Origin: Citrobacter telavivensis
GTDB taxonomy: Bacteria; Pseudomonadota; Gammaproteobacteria; Enterobacterales; Enterobacteriaceae
DNA: 64,000 bases
Direction of reading: 5' to 3'
NCBI GenBank assembly: GCA_009363175.1
Contig: CP045205.1
Location: forward strand, 1,736,001-1,800,000
Below are positions 15,182 through 23,753 of this stretch, piece by piece. The position numbers and the translations under genes were made by a program. The notes beneath the pieces are model-generated. The model saw nothing but the letters and a program-made list of their open reading frames with translations. It was not told the DNA's origin and did no database searches. How positions within the stretch are numbered: the first letter of the stretch is position 1; every line of letters begins with the position of its first letter.

Positions 15182-16354
15182 ATGGCTCAGGACTACCACC
15201 ACGGCGTGCGCGTCGTTGAGGTTAACGACGGCACCCGCCCTATCAGAACAGTAAGCACGGCAGTTGTCGGTCTTGTTTGTACCGGCGACGATGCCGATCC
15301 CGTGACTTTTCCACTTAATAAGCCAGTCCTGCTGACCGATGTACTGACCGCCAGTGGTAAAGCGGGCGAGTCCGGCACGCTGGCACGTTCACTGGATGCG
15401 ATTGCAGACCAGGCTAAACCCGTAACCGTTGTCGTGCGTGTGGCGCAGGGCGAAACCGAAGCGGAAACCACCTCCAACATTATTGGAGGCGTGAGCGCTG
15501 ACGGTAAAAAAACAGGTATGAAAGCGCTGCTTTCGGCGCAGGCGCAGCTCGAGGTCAAGCCGCGCATTCTTGGCGTGCCGGGACATGACACGCAGGCGGT
15601 TGCTACGGAACTGCTGAGTGTGGCGCAGAGTCTGCGTGGGTTTGCCTACCTGTCCGCCTACGGATGCAAAACGGTGGAAGAAGCTATTGCCTATCGTGAC
15701 AATTTCAGCCAGCGCGAGGGGATGTTGATCTGGCCTGATTTCATCAATTTTGACACTGTACTGAGCGCGGATGCGACGGCTTACGCCTCCGCCCGTGCGC
15801 TCGGCCTGCGCGCCAAAATTGACGAGCAGACCGGATGGCACAAAACCCTGTCCAACGTGGGCGTGAACGGCGTCACCGGCATTTCCGCCGATGTGTTCTG
15901 GGATCTGCAGGACCCTGCAACCGATGCTGGACTGCTGAACCAGAACGACGTCACCACGCTTATCCGCAAAGACGGCTTTCGCTTCTGGGGTTCCCGTTGC
16001 CTCAGTGACGATCCGCTGTTTGCTTTTGAAAACTACACCCGCACAGCGCAGGTGCTGGCTGACACCATCGCAGAGGGGCACATGTGGGCAGTGGATAAAC
16101 CACTTAACCCGTCACTTGCTCGCGACATCATCGAAGGTATCCGCGCCAAACTGCGCAGCCTGGTGAATCAGGGGTATCTCATTGGGGCTGACTGCTGGCT
16201 GGATGAGTCCGTGAACGATAAAGACTCCCTGAAAGCCGGAAAACTCACCATCGACTACGACTACACGCCGGTGCCACCGCTTGAAAACCTGATGCTGCGC
16301 CAGCGCATCACCGATCGCTATCTGGTGGATTTCGCCAGCCGCGTAGCTGCATAA
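15182..16354 (+). CDS. FI: P2 gpFI-like tail sheath protein
   Basis: Contractile tail sheath. The start chosen is ATG 15182, with a GGAGAG site about 10 bases upstream. An in-frame start at 15119 lies before the predicted transcription start and is rejected. It has 390 residues (P2: 396). It begins MAQDYHHGVRVVEVNDGTRP, the usual sheath N-terminus. NVGVNGVTGISADVFWDLQD (about 222-241) and RFWGSRCLSDDP are further sheath signatures. Confidence 0.96.
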   Translation: MAQDYHHGVRVVEVNDGTRPIRTVSTAVVGLVCTGDDADPVTFPLNKPVLLTDVLTASGKAGESGTLARSLDAIADQAKPVTVVVRVAQGETEAETTSNIIGGVSADGKKTGMKALLSAQAQLEVKPRILGVPGHDTQAVATELLSVAQSLRGFAYLSAYGCKTVEEAIAYRDNFSQREGMLIWPDFINFDTVLSADATAYASARALGLRAKIDEQTGWHKTLSNVGVNGVTGISADVFWDLQDPATDAGLLNQNDVTTLIRKDGFRFWGSRCLSDDPLFAFENYTRTAQVLADTIAEGHMWAVDKPLNPSLARDIIEGIRAKLRSLVNQGYLIGADCWLDESVNDKDSLKAGKLTIDYDYTPVPPLENLMLRQRITDRYLVDFASRVAA

Positions 16355-16363
16355 GGGGAAATC

Positions 16364-16879
16364 ATGGCTTTACCACGTAAGTTAAAACACCTGAACCTGT
16401 TCAACGACGGGAACAACTGGCAGGGGATTGTTGAGTCTCTGACCCTGCCGAAATTCACCCGCAAGTTTGAGAAGTATCGCGGTGGTGGCATGCCGGGCGC
16501 GGTGGACGTGGACATGGGGCTGGATGACGGCGCACTGGACACGGAATTTTCAATCGGCGGCACTGAACTGCTGTTATTCAAGCAGATGGGCACTGCCACG
16601 GTGGACGGTATCCAGTTGCGTTTCACCGGCTCCATTCAGCGTGACGATACCGGCGAAGTGCAGGCTGTTGAGCTGGTTGTGCGCGGGCGTCATAAAGAAG
16701 TGGATTCCGGCGAGTGGAAAACCGGCGAGAGCAGCTCCACCAAAGTCAGCAGCACCAACAGCTACGCGAAGCTGACCATTAACGGTGAGGTGCTCTATGA
16801 GGTCGATCTGGTCAACATGGTTGAAATCGTTGACGGCGTGGACCTGATGGAAGCACACCGCAACGCCCTCGGCCTCTGA
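16364..16879 (+). CDS. FII: P2 gpFII-like tail tube protein
   Basis: Major tail tube protein, 171 residues (P2: 172). It begins MALPRKLKHLNLFNDGNNWQ, a near-universal gpFII N-terminus. It follows the sheath gene by 9 bases with an AAGGGG site. The order sheath, tube, E/E', tape measure is the expected one. Confidence 0.96.
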   Translation: MALPRKLKHLNLFNDGNNWQGIVESLTLPKFTRKFEKYRGGGMPGAVDVDMGLDDGALDTEFSIGGTELLLFKQMGTATVDGIQLRFTGSIQRDDTGEVQAVELVVRGRHKEVDSGEWKTGESSSTKVSSTNSYAKLTINGEVLYEVDLVNMVEIVDGVDLMEAHRNALGL

Positions 16880-16890
16880 TTAACCTTAAC

Positions 16891-16908
16891 GGCGCGGGCA
16901 GCCGCGCC
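16891..16908 (+). repeat. GC-rich intercistronic hairpin between FII and E
   Basis: GGCGCGG (16891-16897), loop GCAG, CCGCGCC (16902-16908). No T-run follows. It lies 11 bases after the tube gene stop and may protect the 3' end of the abundant sheath-tube message or lower read-through into E. Confidence 0.65.
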
Positions 16909-16933
16909 AGTATTTCATTAACAGGAAACGAAC

Positions 16934-17236
16934 ATGAGCGACAAGCTGACTGAAAGGACCGTGCAACTGGATACCCCGATCAAGCGCGGTAAAACTGAAA
17001 TCACCGAAATTGTGCTGCGCAAACCGCAGTCCGGCGCACTGCGCGGGACACGCCTGCAGGCAATCATGGATATGGATGTGGGCGCGATGATGACCGTCAT
17101 CCCGCGTATTTCCACCCCGACACTGACCGCGCAGGAAATGGCAGAACTGGACCCCGCCGATCTCACCGCGTTGTCGGTAGAGGTGGTGACTTTTTTGTTG
17201 AAGAAGTCGGTGCTTGCCGGTTTACCGACAGCCTGA
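16934..17236 (+). CDS. E: P2 gpE-like tail assembly chaperone (short product)
   Basis: Tail assembly chaperone that helps the tape measure protein assemble. The 100-residue zero-frame product begins MSDKLTERTVQLDTPIKRGK, the usual gpE start. The codons ACT TTT TTG at 17189-17197 contain the slippery heptamer T TTT TTG, at which a fraction of ribosomes shift by -1 to make the longer E+E' product. ACAGGAAACG precedes the ATG. Confidence 0.93.
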   Translation: MSDKLTERTVQLDTPIKRGKTEITEIVLRKPQSGALRGTRLQAIMDMDVGAMMTVIPRISTPTLTAQEMAELDPADLTALSVEVVTFLLKKSVLAGLPTA

Positions 17237-17370
17237 CGGTTGATGATCTGGTGGCAGACATTGCTACCATCTTTCACTGGTCGCCGTCCATCACTGACGT
17301 TATGCCGCTGACTGATGTGCTGGAGTGGCGGCACAAAGCGATTCAGAGAAGCGGGGCCAGCGATGAGTGA
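16934..17370 (+). CDS. E': P2 gpE+E' fusion made by programmed -1 frameshift
   Basis: The extended tail chaperone. A -1 shift on T TTT TTG (17191-17197) leads into a frame that reads VEEVGACRFTDSLTVDDL and ends in QRSGASDE at the TGA 17368-17370, for 145 residues (P2: about 142). The E' part has no start of its own and overlaps the ATG of T at 17363. This arrangement is equivalent to lambda G/GT. It is not a broken gene. Confidence 0.88.
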
Positions 17371-20155
17371 CAATAACCTGCGTCTGCAGGTGATTCTGAA
17401 TGCGGTTGATAAAATCACCCGTCCATTTCGATCCGCGCAGACCAGCTCAAAAGAGCTGGCTGCCGCTATCCAGCAAAGCCGTACCCGGCTGAAAGAATTA
17501 GATACGCAGGCGGGTAAGATTGACGGTTTCCGCAAAGCCAGTACGCAACTGGCTGTCACGGGCAACAGCCTGAAAGCCGCACGTGAAGAAGCGGCAAAAC
17601 TCGCCACGCAGTTTTCCGCCACTAACCGCCCGACGGCGGCACAGGCGAGACTGCTTGAGCAGGCAAAAAGCTGTGTCACTGAGCTGCAGAGTAAATATAA
17701 CGGCCTTCGCCAGTCCGTACAGCGTCAGCGTCTGGCGCTGAATGAAGCCGGGCTGGACACAAAGAAACTCAGCAGTGCGCAGCGGGAACTGCGACAGAAT
17801 GCCGATGAAACAAGACAGGCGCTGGACCGTCAGCAGAAATCCCTGAAACGTCTGGGTGAACAGCAGGCCAGAATGAATGCTGCCCGTGATCACTATTCCA
17901 GAAGTCTGGAAGTACGGGATCGCATTGCCGGGGCTGGAGCGAGCACTACCGCCGCCGGGGTGGCAATGGGGGCACCTGTGGTGGCTGCTGTTAAGAGCTA
18001 TTCAAGCATTGAAGATGCCATGAAAGGTGTGGCAAAGCAGATGAATGGCCTGCGTGATGATAGCGGCAACCGTACCAGACAATATTATGACATGCAGGAT
18101 GCCATTAAGGCTGCCAGCGAAGATTTGCCGATGGAAAACGGTGCCATTGATTATGCCGCGCTGGTTGAGGGCGGTGCACGTATGGGCGTGACCAATCAGG
18201 ACGATCCTTACGAGGACCAGAAACGTGACCTGCTGGCCTTTGCATCCACGGCGGCAAAAGCCGCAACGGCCTTTGAGCTGCCCGCCGATGAACTGGCGGA
18301 AGGGCTGGGGAAAATTGCGCAGCTGTATAAGGTGCCAACCCGCAATATAGAACAACTGGGCGATGCACTGAACTACCTGGACGATAACGCCATGTCAAAG
18401 GGCGGGGATATCATCGACGTGCTGCAGCGTATGGGCGGCGTGGCTGATCGCCTGGACTATCGCAAGGCGGCAGCACTTGGTTCCACATTCCTGTCTCTTG
18501 GTGCCGCACCGGAAATAGCTGCCAGTGCCTCTAATGCTATGGTGCGTGAACTGTCCATTGCGACAATGCAGAGCAAGCGCTTCTTTGAGGGCATGGATCT
18601 GCTGAAACTTAATCCTGCAGAGATTGAAAAGCAGATGACCACCGATGCCATGGGCACTATTCAGCGCGTTCTGGAGAAGGTCAACAATCTGCCGCAGGAT
18701 AAACGCCTGTCAGCGATGACGATGATTTTTGGCAAAGAGTTTGGCGATGATGCAGCAAAACTGGCTAACAACCTGCCGGAGCTGCAGCGCCAGCTGAAAC
18801 TCACATCCGGCAGTAACGCAAACGGCTCCATGCAGAAAGAATCGGACATCAACAAAGATTCATTGTCTGCTCAGTGGTTGCTGGTTAAGACGGGCGCGCA
18901 AAACGCTTTCAGTAGTCTGGGCGAAACGCTGCGTGAGCCTCTGATGGCGATCATGGGAACGGTAAAGCAGGTCACGGTAATATTTCGCCGCTGGGTTGAG
19001 GAAAACCCGAAGCTGGCAGGTGGGTTGCTGAAAGTTGTTGCGGGCATTGCCTCTGTTGCAGCGGTGCTGGGGACAATGATGCTGGCAGTGTCGGCGGTGC
19101 TTGGCCCTCTTGCACTGATGCGCCTGCAGTTCTCTGTCCTGGGTATCAAAGGAGGAAGCGCATTTGGTGTGATCAGCAAGGCCATCGGCAGTGTTGGTAA
19201 GGGGATTATGTGGCTGGGCCGCCTGATGTTCGCAAACCCAATACTGGCTGTGATTGGCCTGATTGCGATGGGGGCAGTCTATATCTGGCAGAACTGGGAC
19301 ACGCTGGGACCGAAGTTCAAAGCTATGTGGGATGCAGTTTGCGCTGCCACGACTGCTGCGTGGGAATGGATTAAACAGGCTGTCAGCAATGCCTGGGAAG
19401 GCATCAAATTTCTGTTTTTCAACTACACCCTGCCAGGGTTGATTGCCAAAAACTGGGACGCCATCAGGGCCGGAGTGTATGAAGCATGGGCCAGTATCAG
19501 ACAGGCCATCAGTGATAAATGGAATGCGATTCTGGCTGATGTTGCGGCGCTCCCGGCAAAATTCCAGGCGATGGGGAGCGCAATTATTGACAGTATTCTG
19601 GATGGGATTAACGCCAGATGGGAGGCGCTTAAAAGCAAGATTTCCTCTGTTACCGATTATCTGCCTGACTGGATGACCGGTAATAACACGTCGGGCAAAA
19701 CACAGATACAGATAACGGGTGGCGCTGCTGCTGTTTCTTATGCTGGCATGTACGACAGCGGCGGCGTTATTCCGCGTGGGCAGTTTGGCATCGTGGGCGA
19801 GAATGGTCCGGAGATTGTGAACGGTCCGGCAAATGTAACCAGCCGGCGGCGTACTGCAGCACTGGCTTCCATTGTTGCCGGAGTCATGGGGGGTGCTGCA
19901 ACACCGACAGAGGCGTCACCGCTTCATCCGTTCAGCCTCCCGGCGCGGGCATACCAGACGCAGGCCGCTAAGACAGATATCCAACCCTCAGTTATCCGCT
20001 ATGAGATAAACGCGCCCATTTATATCACTGCCCAGCCGGGGCAGAGTGCGCAGGATATTGCCCGCGAAGTGGCGCGGCAGCTTGATGAGCGCGAGCGCAA
20101 AGCCAGGGCTAAAGCACGCAGTAATTTCAGCGATCAAGGGGGATATGAATCATGA
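17363..20155 (+). CDS. T: P2 gpT-like tape measure protein
   Basis: Tail length determinant and membrane-active internal tail protein. The start chosen is ATG 17363 inside the end of E'; in-frame codons further upstream lie within E'. It has 930 residues against 815 in P2, so a somewhat longer tail is expected. There is an N-terminal coiled coil (about 30-190, with SAQRELRQNADETRQALDRQ), then the tape-measure core, hydrophobic helices at about 555-620, Trp-rich repeats (WEWIKQAVSNAWEGIKFL) and a glycine-rich C-terminal region. The stop overlaps U (ATGA). Confidence 0.95.
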   Translation: MSDNNLRLQVILNAVDKITRPFRSAQTSSKELAAAIQQSRTRLKELDTQAGKIDGFRKASTQLAVTGNSLKAAREEAAKLATQFSATNRPTAAQARLLEQAKSCVTELQSKYNGLRQSVQRQRLALNEAGLDTKKLSSAQRELRQNADETRQALDRQQKSLKRLGEQQARMNAARDHYSRSLEVRDRIAGAGASTTAAGVAMGAPVVAAVKSYSSIEDAMKGVAKQMNGLRDDSGNRTRQYYDMQDAIKAASEDLPMENGAIDYAALVEGGARMGVTNQDDPYEDQKRDLLAFASTAAKAATAFELPADELAEGLGKIAQLYKVPTRNIEQLGDALNYLDDNAMSKGGDIIDVLQRMGGVADRLDYRKAAALGSTFLSLGAAPEIAASASNAMVRELSIATMQSKRFFEGMDLLKLNPAEIEKQMTTDAMGTIQRVLEKVNNLPQDKRLSAMTMIFGKEFGDDAAKLANNLPELQRQLKLTSGSNANGSMQKESDINKDSLSAQWLLVKTGAQNAFSSLGETLREPLMAIMGTVKQVTVIFRRWVEENPKLAGGLLKVVAGIASVAAVLGTMMLAVSAVLGPLALMRLQFSVLGIKGGSAFGVISKAIGSVGKGIMWLGRLMFANPILAVIGLIAMGAVYIWQNWDTLGPKFKAMWDAVCAATTAAWEWIKQAVSNAWEGIKFLFFNYTLPGLIAKNWDAIRAGVYEAWASIRQAISDKWNAILADVAALPAKFQAMGSAIIDSILDGINARWEALKSKISSVTDYLPDWMTGNNTSGKTQIQITGGAAAVSYAGMYDSGGVIPRGQFGIVGENGPEIVNGPANVTSRRRTAALASIVAGVMGGAATPTEASPLHPFSLPARAYQTQAAKTDIQPSVIRYEINAPIYITAQPGQSAQDIAREVARQLDERERKARAKARSNFSDQGGYES

Positions 20156-20637
20156 TGATGGTGCTGGGGTTATATGTCTTCATGTTGCGTACCGTGCCGT
20201 ATCAGGAGCTGCAGTATCAGCGCAGCTGGCGACACGCAACCAACAGCCGGGTGAACCGGCGACCATCAACGCAGTTTCTTGGCCCGGATAATGACTCGCT
20301 GACATTATCTGGCGTACTGCTGCCGGAGGTCACTGGGGGCAGGTTGTCATTGTTGGCGCTGGAGTTGATGGCAGAGCAGGGCAAAGCCTGGCCTCTGATT
20401 GAAGGCAGTGGAACCATTTACGGTATGTTTGTGATCGAGAGCCTGAATCAGACAAAAACGGAATTTTTTGAAAGTGGAATGCCTCGCCGTATTGAGTTTA
20501 CGCTGACCCTGAAAAGGGTTGATGAGTCCCTGTCTGATATGTTCGGCAGTCTCAGCGATCAGCTCAGTAACCTGCAGGACTCTGCAACATCTGCGATAGG
20601 TAATATTAAAAATACGGTTGGAGGGTTGCTGCAGTGA
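20152..20637 (+). CDS. U: P2 gpU-like tail protein
   Basis: Tail terminator/tip protein of the P2 family, 161 residues (P2: 159). MMMVLGLYVFMLRTVPYQEL is the family N-terminus and KRVDESLSDMFG (about 127-138) is typical of the C-terminal third. ATG 20152 overlaps the stop of T; 20155 and 20158 are equivalent alternatives. The stop overlaps the GTG of D. Confidence 0.94.
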   Translation: MMMVLGLYVFMLRTVPYQELQYQRSWRHATNSRVNRRPSTQFLGPDNDSLTLSGVLLPEVTGGRLSLLALELMAEQGKAWPLIEGSGTIYGMFVIESLNQTKTEFFESGMPRRIEFTLTLKRVDESLSDMFGSLSDQLSNLQDSATSAIGNIKNTVGGLLQ

Positions 20638-21734
20638 ATTTTAGCTCTGATCTTTTTGACCTGAACAGCAAAAGCCCGGCTTTCAGTATCACCATTGAAG
20701 GTAAGGATGTGACTGCCGCGCTGGATGCGCGTCTGATGAGTCTGACGCTCACCGATAACCGGGGTTTTGAGGCTGACCAGCTTGATCTGGAGCTGGACGA
20801 CGCCGACGGGCAGATCGTCCTGCCGCGACGTGGTGCCGTTATTCAGCTGGCGCTGGGATGGAAGGGCCAGCCGCTTTTCCCTAAAGGAGCTTTTACCGTA
20901 GATGAAATTGAACACAGCGGTGCACCTGACCGGCTGACCATCCGGGCGCGTAGCGCAGATTTCCGTGAAACCCTCAATACACGACGCGAAAAATCATGGC
21001 ATCAGACAAGCGTTGGCGATGTGGTAAAGGAAATAGCCGCCCGGCATAAGCTCAAAATGGCGCTGGGTAAAGACCTGGCGGATAAAGCGCTGGAACATCT
21101 GGACCAGACCAATGAAAGCGATGCCAGTTTCCTGATGAAGCTGGCGCGCCAGTATGGGGCGATTGCTTCCGTGAAGGATGGAAACCTGTTGTTTATCCGG
21201 CAGGGGCAGGGAAGGACGGCGAGCGGTAAGCCGCTGCCGGTAATCACCATTGAACGTAAGGCCGGTGACGGTCATCGTTTTACCCTGGCCGATCGTGGCG
21301 CGTATACGGGCGTTATTGCCAGCTGGCTGCATACCCGTGAACCAAAGAAGAAAGAAACAATGCAGGTAAAGCGACGTCGCAAGAAAGTCGCCGCACCCAA
21401 AGCGCCGGAAGCAAAACAGGGTGATTATCTGGTGGGAACGGATGAAAACGTGCTGGTTCTTAATCGTACCTATGCTAACCGGAGCAATGCAGAGCGCGCA
21501 GCAAAAATGCAGTGGGAACGTCTGCAGCGCGGGGTTGCTTCATTTTCCCTGCAGCTCGCTGAGGGCCGGGCAGATCTCTATACAGAAATGCCGGTAAAAG
21601 TGTCGGGGTTTAAACAGCCGATTGATGAGGCTGAGTGGACCATCACCACACTGACGCATAACGTCAGCCCGGATAGTGGGTTTACGACTAGTCTGGATCT
21701 TGAGGTGAAAATTGATGGTCTTGAAATGGAATAA
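20634..21734 (+). CDS. D: P2 gpD-like tail hub/late control protein
   Basis: Tail hub protein, gp27-like, linking tail tube and spike; older annotation calls it late control D. It starts with GTG 20634 overlapping the stop of U and has 366 residues (P2: 387). TDNRGFEADQLDLELDDADG (about 43-62) is the family signature, with DRLTIRARSADFRETLNTRR further on. A Lys/Arg-rich linker (QVKRRRKKVAAPKAPEAKQG) lies at about 242-261. Last structural gene before the regulator ogr. Confidence 0.94.
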   Translation: MNFSSDLFDLNSKSPAFSITIEGKDVTAALDARLMSLTLTDNRGFEADQLDLELDDADGQIVLPRRGAVIQLALGWKGQPLFPKGAFTVDEIEHSGAPDRLTIRARSADFRETLNTRREKSWHQTSVGDVVKEIAARHKLKMALGKDLADKALEHLDQTNESDASFLMKLARQYGAIASVKDGNLLFIRQGQGRTASGKPLPVITIERKAGDGHRFTLADRGAYTGVIASWLHTREPKKKETMQVKRRRKKVAAPKAPEAKQGDYLVGTDENVLVLNRTYANRSNAERAAKMQWERLQRGVASFSLQLAEGRADLYTEMPVKVSGFKQPIDEAEWTITTLTHNVSPDSGFTTSLDLEVKIDGLEME

Positions 21735-21802
21735 TCGGTTCTCAAAATTGAATTATAATGTATCATTATTGCGATTTCGGCAAAGATGGTGGAATTGCAA
21801 CA

Positions 21803-22021
21803 ATGATGAACTGTCCAGAGTGCGGTCAGGCTGCACACACCAGAAGTAGCTTCCAGGTATCAGCAACGACGAAGGAACGTTATAACCAGTGCCAGAATAT
21901 TAACTGTGGCTGTACATTCGTGACTCATGAAACGTTTGTACGTCACATAACAAAACCGAATGTCGTTTCTTCTGCACCGCTACATCCAGGAAAGGGCGGA
22001 CAAGCCCATATGAATTTCTGA
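21803..22021 (+). CDS. ogr: Ogr/Delta-family late transcription activator
   Basis: Zinc-binding activator of P2-type late promoters. The start chosen is ATG 21803, which gives 72 residues, the length of P2 Ogr; the frame continues upstream to 21758 without family similarity. The zinc motif is C4-x2-C7-x22-C30-x4-C35. TTKERYNQCQNINC is the family signature. It is encoded next to the attachment site, as in P2, and its predicted targets are the three TGT-N12-ACA sites listed in this annotation. Its presence indicates the late operons are self-regulated. Confidence 0.95.
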   Translation: MMNCPECGQAAHTRSSFQVSATTKERYNQCQNINCGCTFVTHETFVRHITKPNVVSSAPLHPGKGGQAHMNF

Positions 22022-22025
22022 GCAG

Positions 22026-22050
22026 AACCCGCTTTGACTGCGGGTTTTTT
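22026..22050 (+). terminator. Terminator after ogr
   Basis: AACCCGC (22026-22032), a 7-base loop and GCGGGTT (22040-22046) are followed by T to 22050. It ends the rightward late operon four bases after the ogr stop, just before the host tmRNA gene that faces it. Confidence 0.88.
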
Positions 22051-22095
22051 AATGTCGCCAGTCCGAGTCGCTGTCGCCATTTTGCCGCCACTACC

Positions 22096-22126
22096 AAAGA
22101 AAAAGAGGCTACGTTTTCACGTAACC
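22096..22126 (-). terminator. Terminator used by ssrA, in prophage-side DNA
   Basis: Read leftward, GGTTACGT, loop GAAA, ACGTAGCC (22126 to 22107) is followed by TCTTTTTCTTT (22106-22096). Eight pairs form, one of them G-U. It begins 13 bases after the tmRNA 3' end, on the prophage side of the attachment site. The prophage therefore appears to supply the transcription stop of the host tmRNA gene. Confidence 0.7.
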
Positions 22127-22138
22127 CCTTGTTTTATT

Positions 22139-22501
22139 TGGTGGAGCTGGCGGGAGTTGAACCCGCGTCCGAAATTCCTACATCCTCGGTACTACATGCT
22201 TAGTCAGTCTTTACATTCGCCTGGCACCTGCGGATTGACACGCCACTACCAGACTAGCCTGATTAGTTTTAACGCTTCAACCCCAGGCAGGGCCTCCACG
22301 CGATCTCTTTTGGGTTTGACCTCTCTTTGATCCCCGTCTTAAGAGCGGAAGCTAGGGAGAGAGGGCTCAGAGCAGGTTATTAAGCTGCTAAAGCGTAGTT
22401 TTCGTCGTTTGCGACTATTTTTTGCGGCTTTTTACGAGGCCAACCGCCCCTCGGCATGCACCTTGGGTTTCGCAAATCCCGTCGAATCCAGAATCAGCCC
22501 C
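22139..22501 (-). ncRNA. ssrA: tmRNA (ssrA); prophage attachment site at its 3' end
   Basis: Transfer-messenger RNA that, with SmpB, rescues stalled ribosomes and tags the nascent protein. The 363 bases equal the E. coli length, from GGGGCTGATT at 22501 to the CCA end at 22139. The tag frame lies at 22412-22380 and encodes ANDENYALAA plus a stop. The 3' tRNA-like half is complete. The P2-like prophage abuts exactly here, the site used by Fels-2-type phages. The second, partial copy of the att core should lie at the other prophage end, outside this window. A TATACT -10 element lies at 22521-22516. Host partner smpB lies about 16 kb away behind the adhesin operon. Confidence 0.98.
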
Positions 22502-22562
22502 AATGTGTTAAGACAAGTATAACAGACTTGTGACAGCCCTTTCCAGCCCAATCCTCAAGGAT

Positions 22563-23753
22563 TTACCGCTCGCGCAGCGCTTCTCGCGCCCGATTGAACG
22601 GTTTGATTAAATAGTCGACGATGGTTTTTTCACCTGTTTTTATATCCACTGTCGCAATCATGCCCGGTACGATAGAAAAGCGGCGTCCCAGCTTATTTTG
22701 TAAATAGTCCTGATGGGTACGGATGAAGACGCGGTAGTAGAAGATTTCTGGTTTTACTTTGTCCTGAATGGTGTCCGGCGAGATGGTTTCAACCACGCCT
22801 TCAAGGCCACCGTAAATGGCGTAATCGTAGGCGGTGATTTTGACCAGCGCGCGCTGACCGGGATGGATAAAGGCGATATCGCGCGGAGACAGGCGCGTCT
22901 CAATCAGCAGATGATCGTCAACCGGCACAATCTCCATCATTTCGCCGTTTGGCGGGATCACGCCGCCGATGGTCGTGACCTGAATGTTCTTCACAATACC
23001 GCGAACCGGAGAGCGAATGGTCAGGCGGGTCACCGAATCTTCGCGTCCCTTAATGATGGCGGACAGCATTGCCACTTCGGCGTTGGCTTTGGACAACGCC
23101 TCGCGCGCCTGGACGTAATATTGCGAGCGCAAATCCGTGAGCTTCAGGCCGATGTCGCTTTTTTGCCGCTGCAAACGCAATACCTCGACGTGGCTGGCAG
23201 CCCCGCTTTTTGCCAGTCGCTCGGTGATCGCCAGCTCTTTATTCACCAGCGCCAGCGCCTCTTTGAGCTCAGACTGCGCATCAGCGAGTTGCGCGCGGCG
23301 ACTGGTATAGAGCCGCGTTTCCGAGGCGAGCAGATCCGGCCAGCCGTTCAGCTCGTCAGAAAAGACCAGCGGCTTATCGCTCACCTCCGCCGTCAGGCGT
23401 TGACTGGAGGCCAGCGACGCGCGATAGCGGGCGGCGCTTTCGCCGACGTTAGACTCCGATCGCGTGGGGTCCATCCTCGCCAGCACTTGTCCCGCCTGTA
23501 CCTGATCGCCCTCATGCACCATCAGCTCGGCGAGAATTCCTCCGTCGAGCGACTGTAATACCTGCTCACGCGAACTGGGGATCACCTTACCGGTACCGGT
23601 CGAAACCTCATCAAGAATGCCGAACCACGCCCACACCGCGAGGATCAGGCACAAGATCCCGGTGAGCCAGATGATGCGGCTGGCACCCGAAAATTCGCGC
23701 TCGCGGCTGTCGTCGAGTGCGTCCGGCGTTGCGTCAGGCTGACTGGTTTTCAT
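22563..23753 (-). CDS. bapD: Type I secretion periplasmic adaptor (HlyD family)
   Basis: Membrane fusion protein linking the ABC exporter to the outer membrane channel. It has 396 residues: a short cytoplasmic N-terminus, one membrane helix (about 27-47), a biotinyl-lipoyl-like half (VHEGDQVQAGQVLARMDP, about 80-97), a long coiled coil (about 135-240), and a C-terminal beta-barrel with RSPVRGIVKNIQVTTIGGVI and VPGMIATVDIKTGEKTIVDY, which is typical of HlyD/LapC. It overlaps the ABC gene by 20 bases and is the last gene of the adhesin operon, ending 62 bases before the tmRNA 5' end. The symbol follows the Salmonella bapABCD gene order. Confidence 0.9.
   Translation of the reverse strand: MKTSQPDATPDALDDSREREFSGASRIIWLTGILCLILAVWAWFGILDEVSTGTGKVIPSSREQVLQSLDGGILAELMVHEGDQVQAGQVLARMDPTRSESNVGESAARYRASLASSQRLTAEVSDKPLVFSDELNGWPDLLASETRLYTSRRAQLADAQSELKEALALVNKELAITERLAKSGAASHVEVLRLQRQKSDIGLKLTDLRSQYYVQAREALSKANAEVAMLSAIIKGREDSVTRLTIRSPVRGIVKNIQVTTIGGVIPPNGEMMEIVPVDDHLLIETRLSPRDIAFIHPGQRALVKITAYDYAIYGGLEGVVETISPDTIQDKVKPEIFYYRVFIRTHQDYLQNKLGRRFSIVPGMIATVDIKTGEKTIVDYLIKPFNRAREALRER

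Noticed and set aside
17192..17370. E' as a frameshifted pseudogene
   Set aside because: The slippery heptamer and overlap match the programmed frameshift known in P2-type phages.
21758..21802. Upstream extension of ogr
   Set aside because: Adds 15 residues unlike any Ogr protein; the ATG at 21803 gives the family length.
1..22138. Integrase, repressor or replication genes in the prophage part
   Set aside because: None found. Only the late half lies in the window, so absence says nothing about completeness of the prophage.
22034..22330. 98-codon plus-strand frame across the att site and tmRNA
   Set aside because: Covers a structural RNA gene on the other strand; no coding support.
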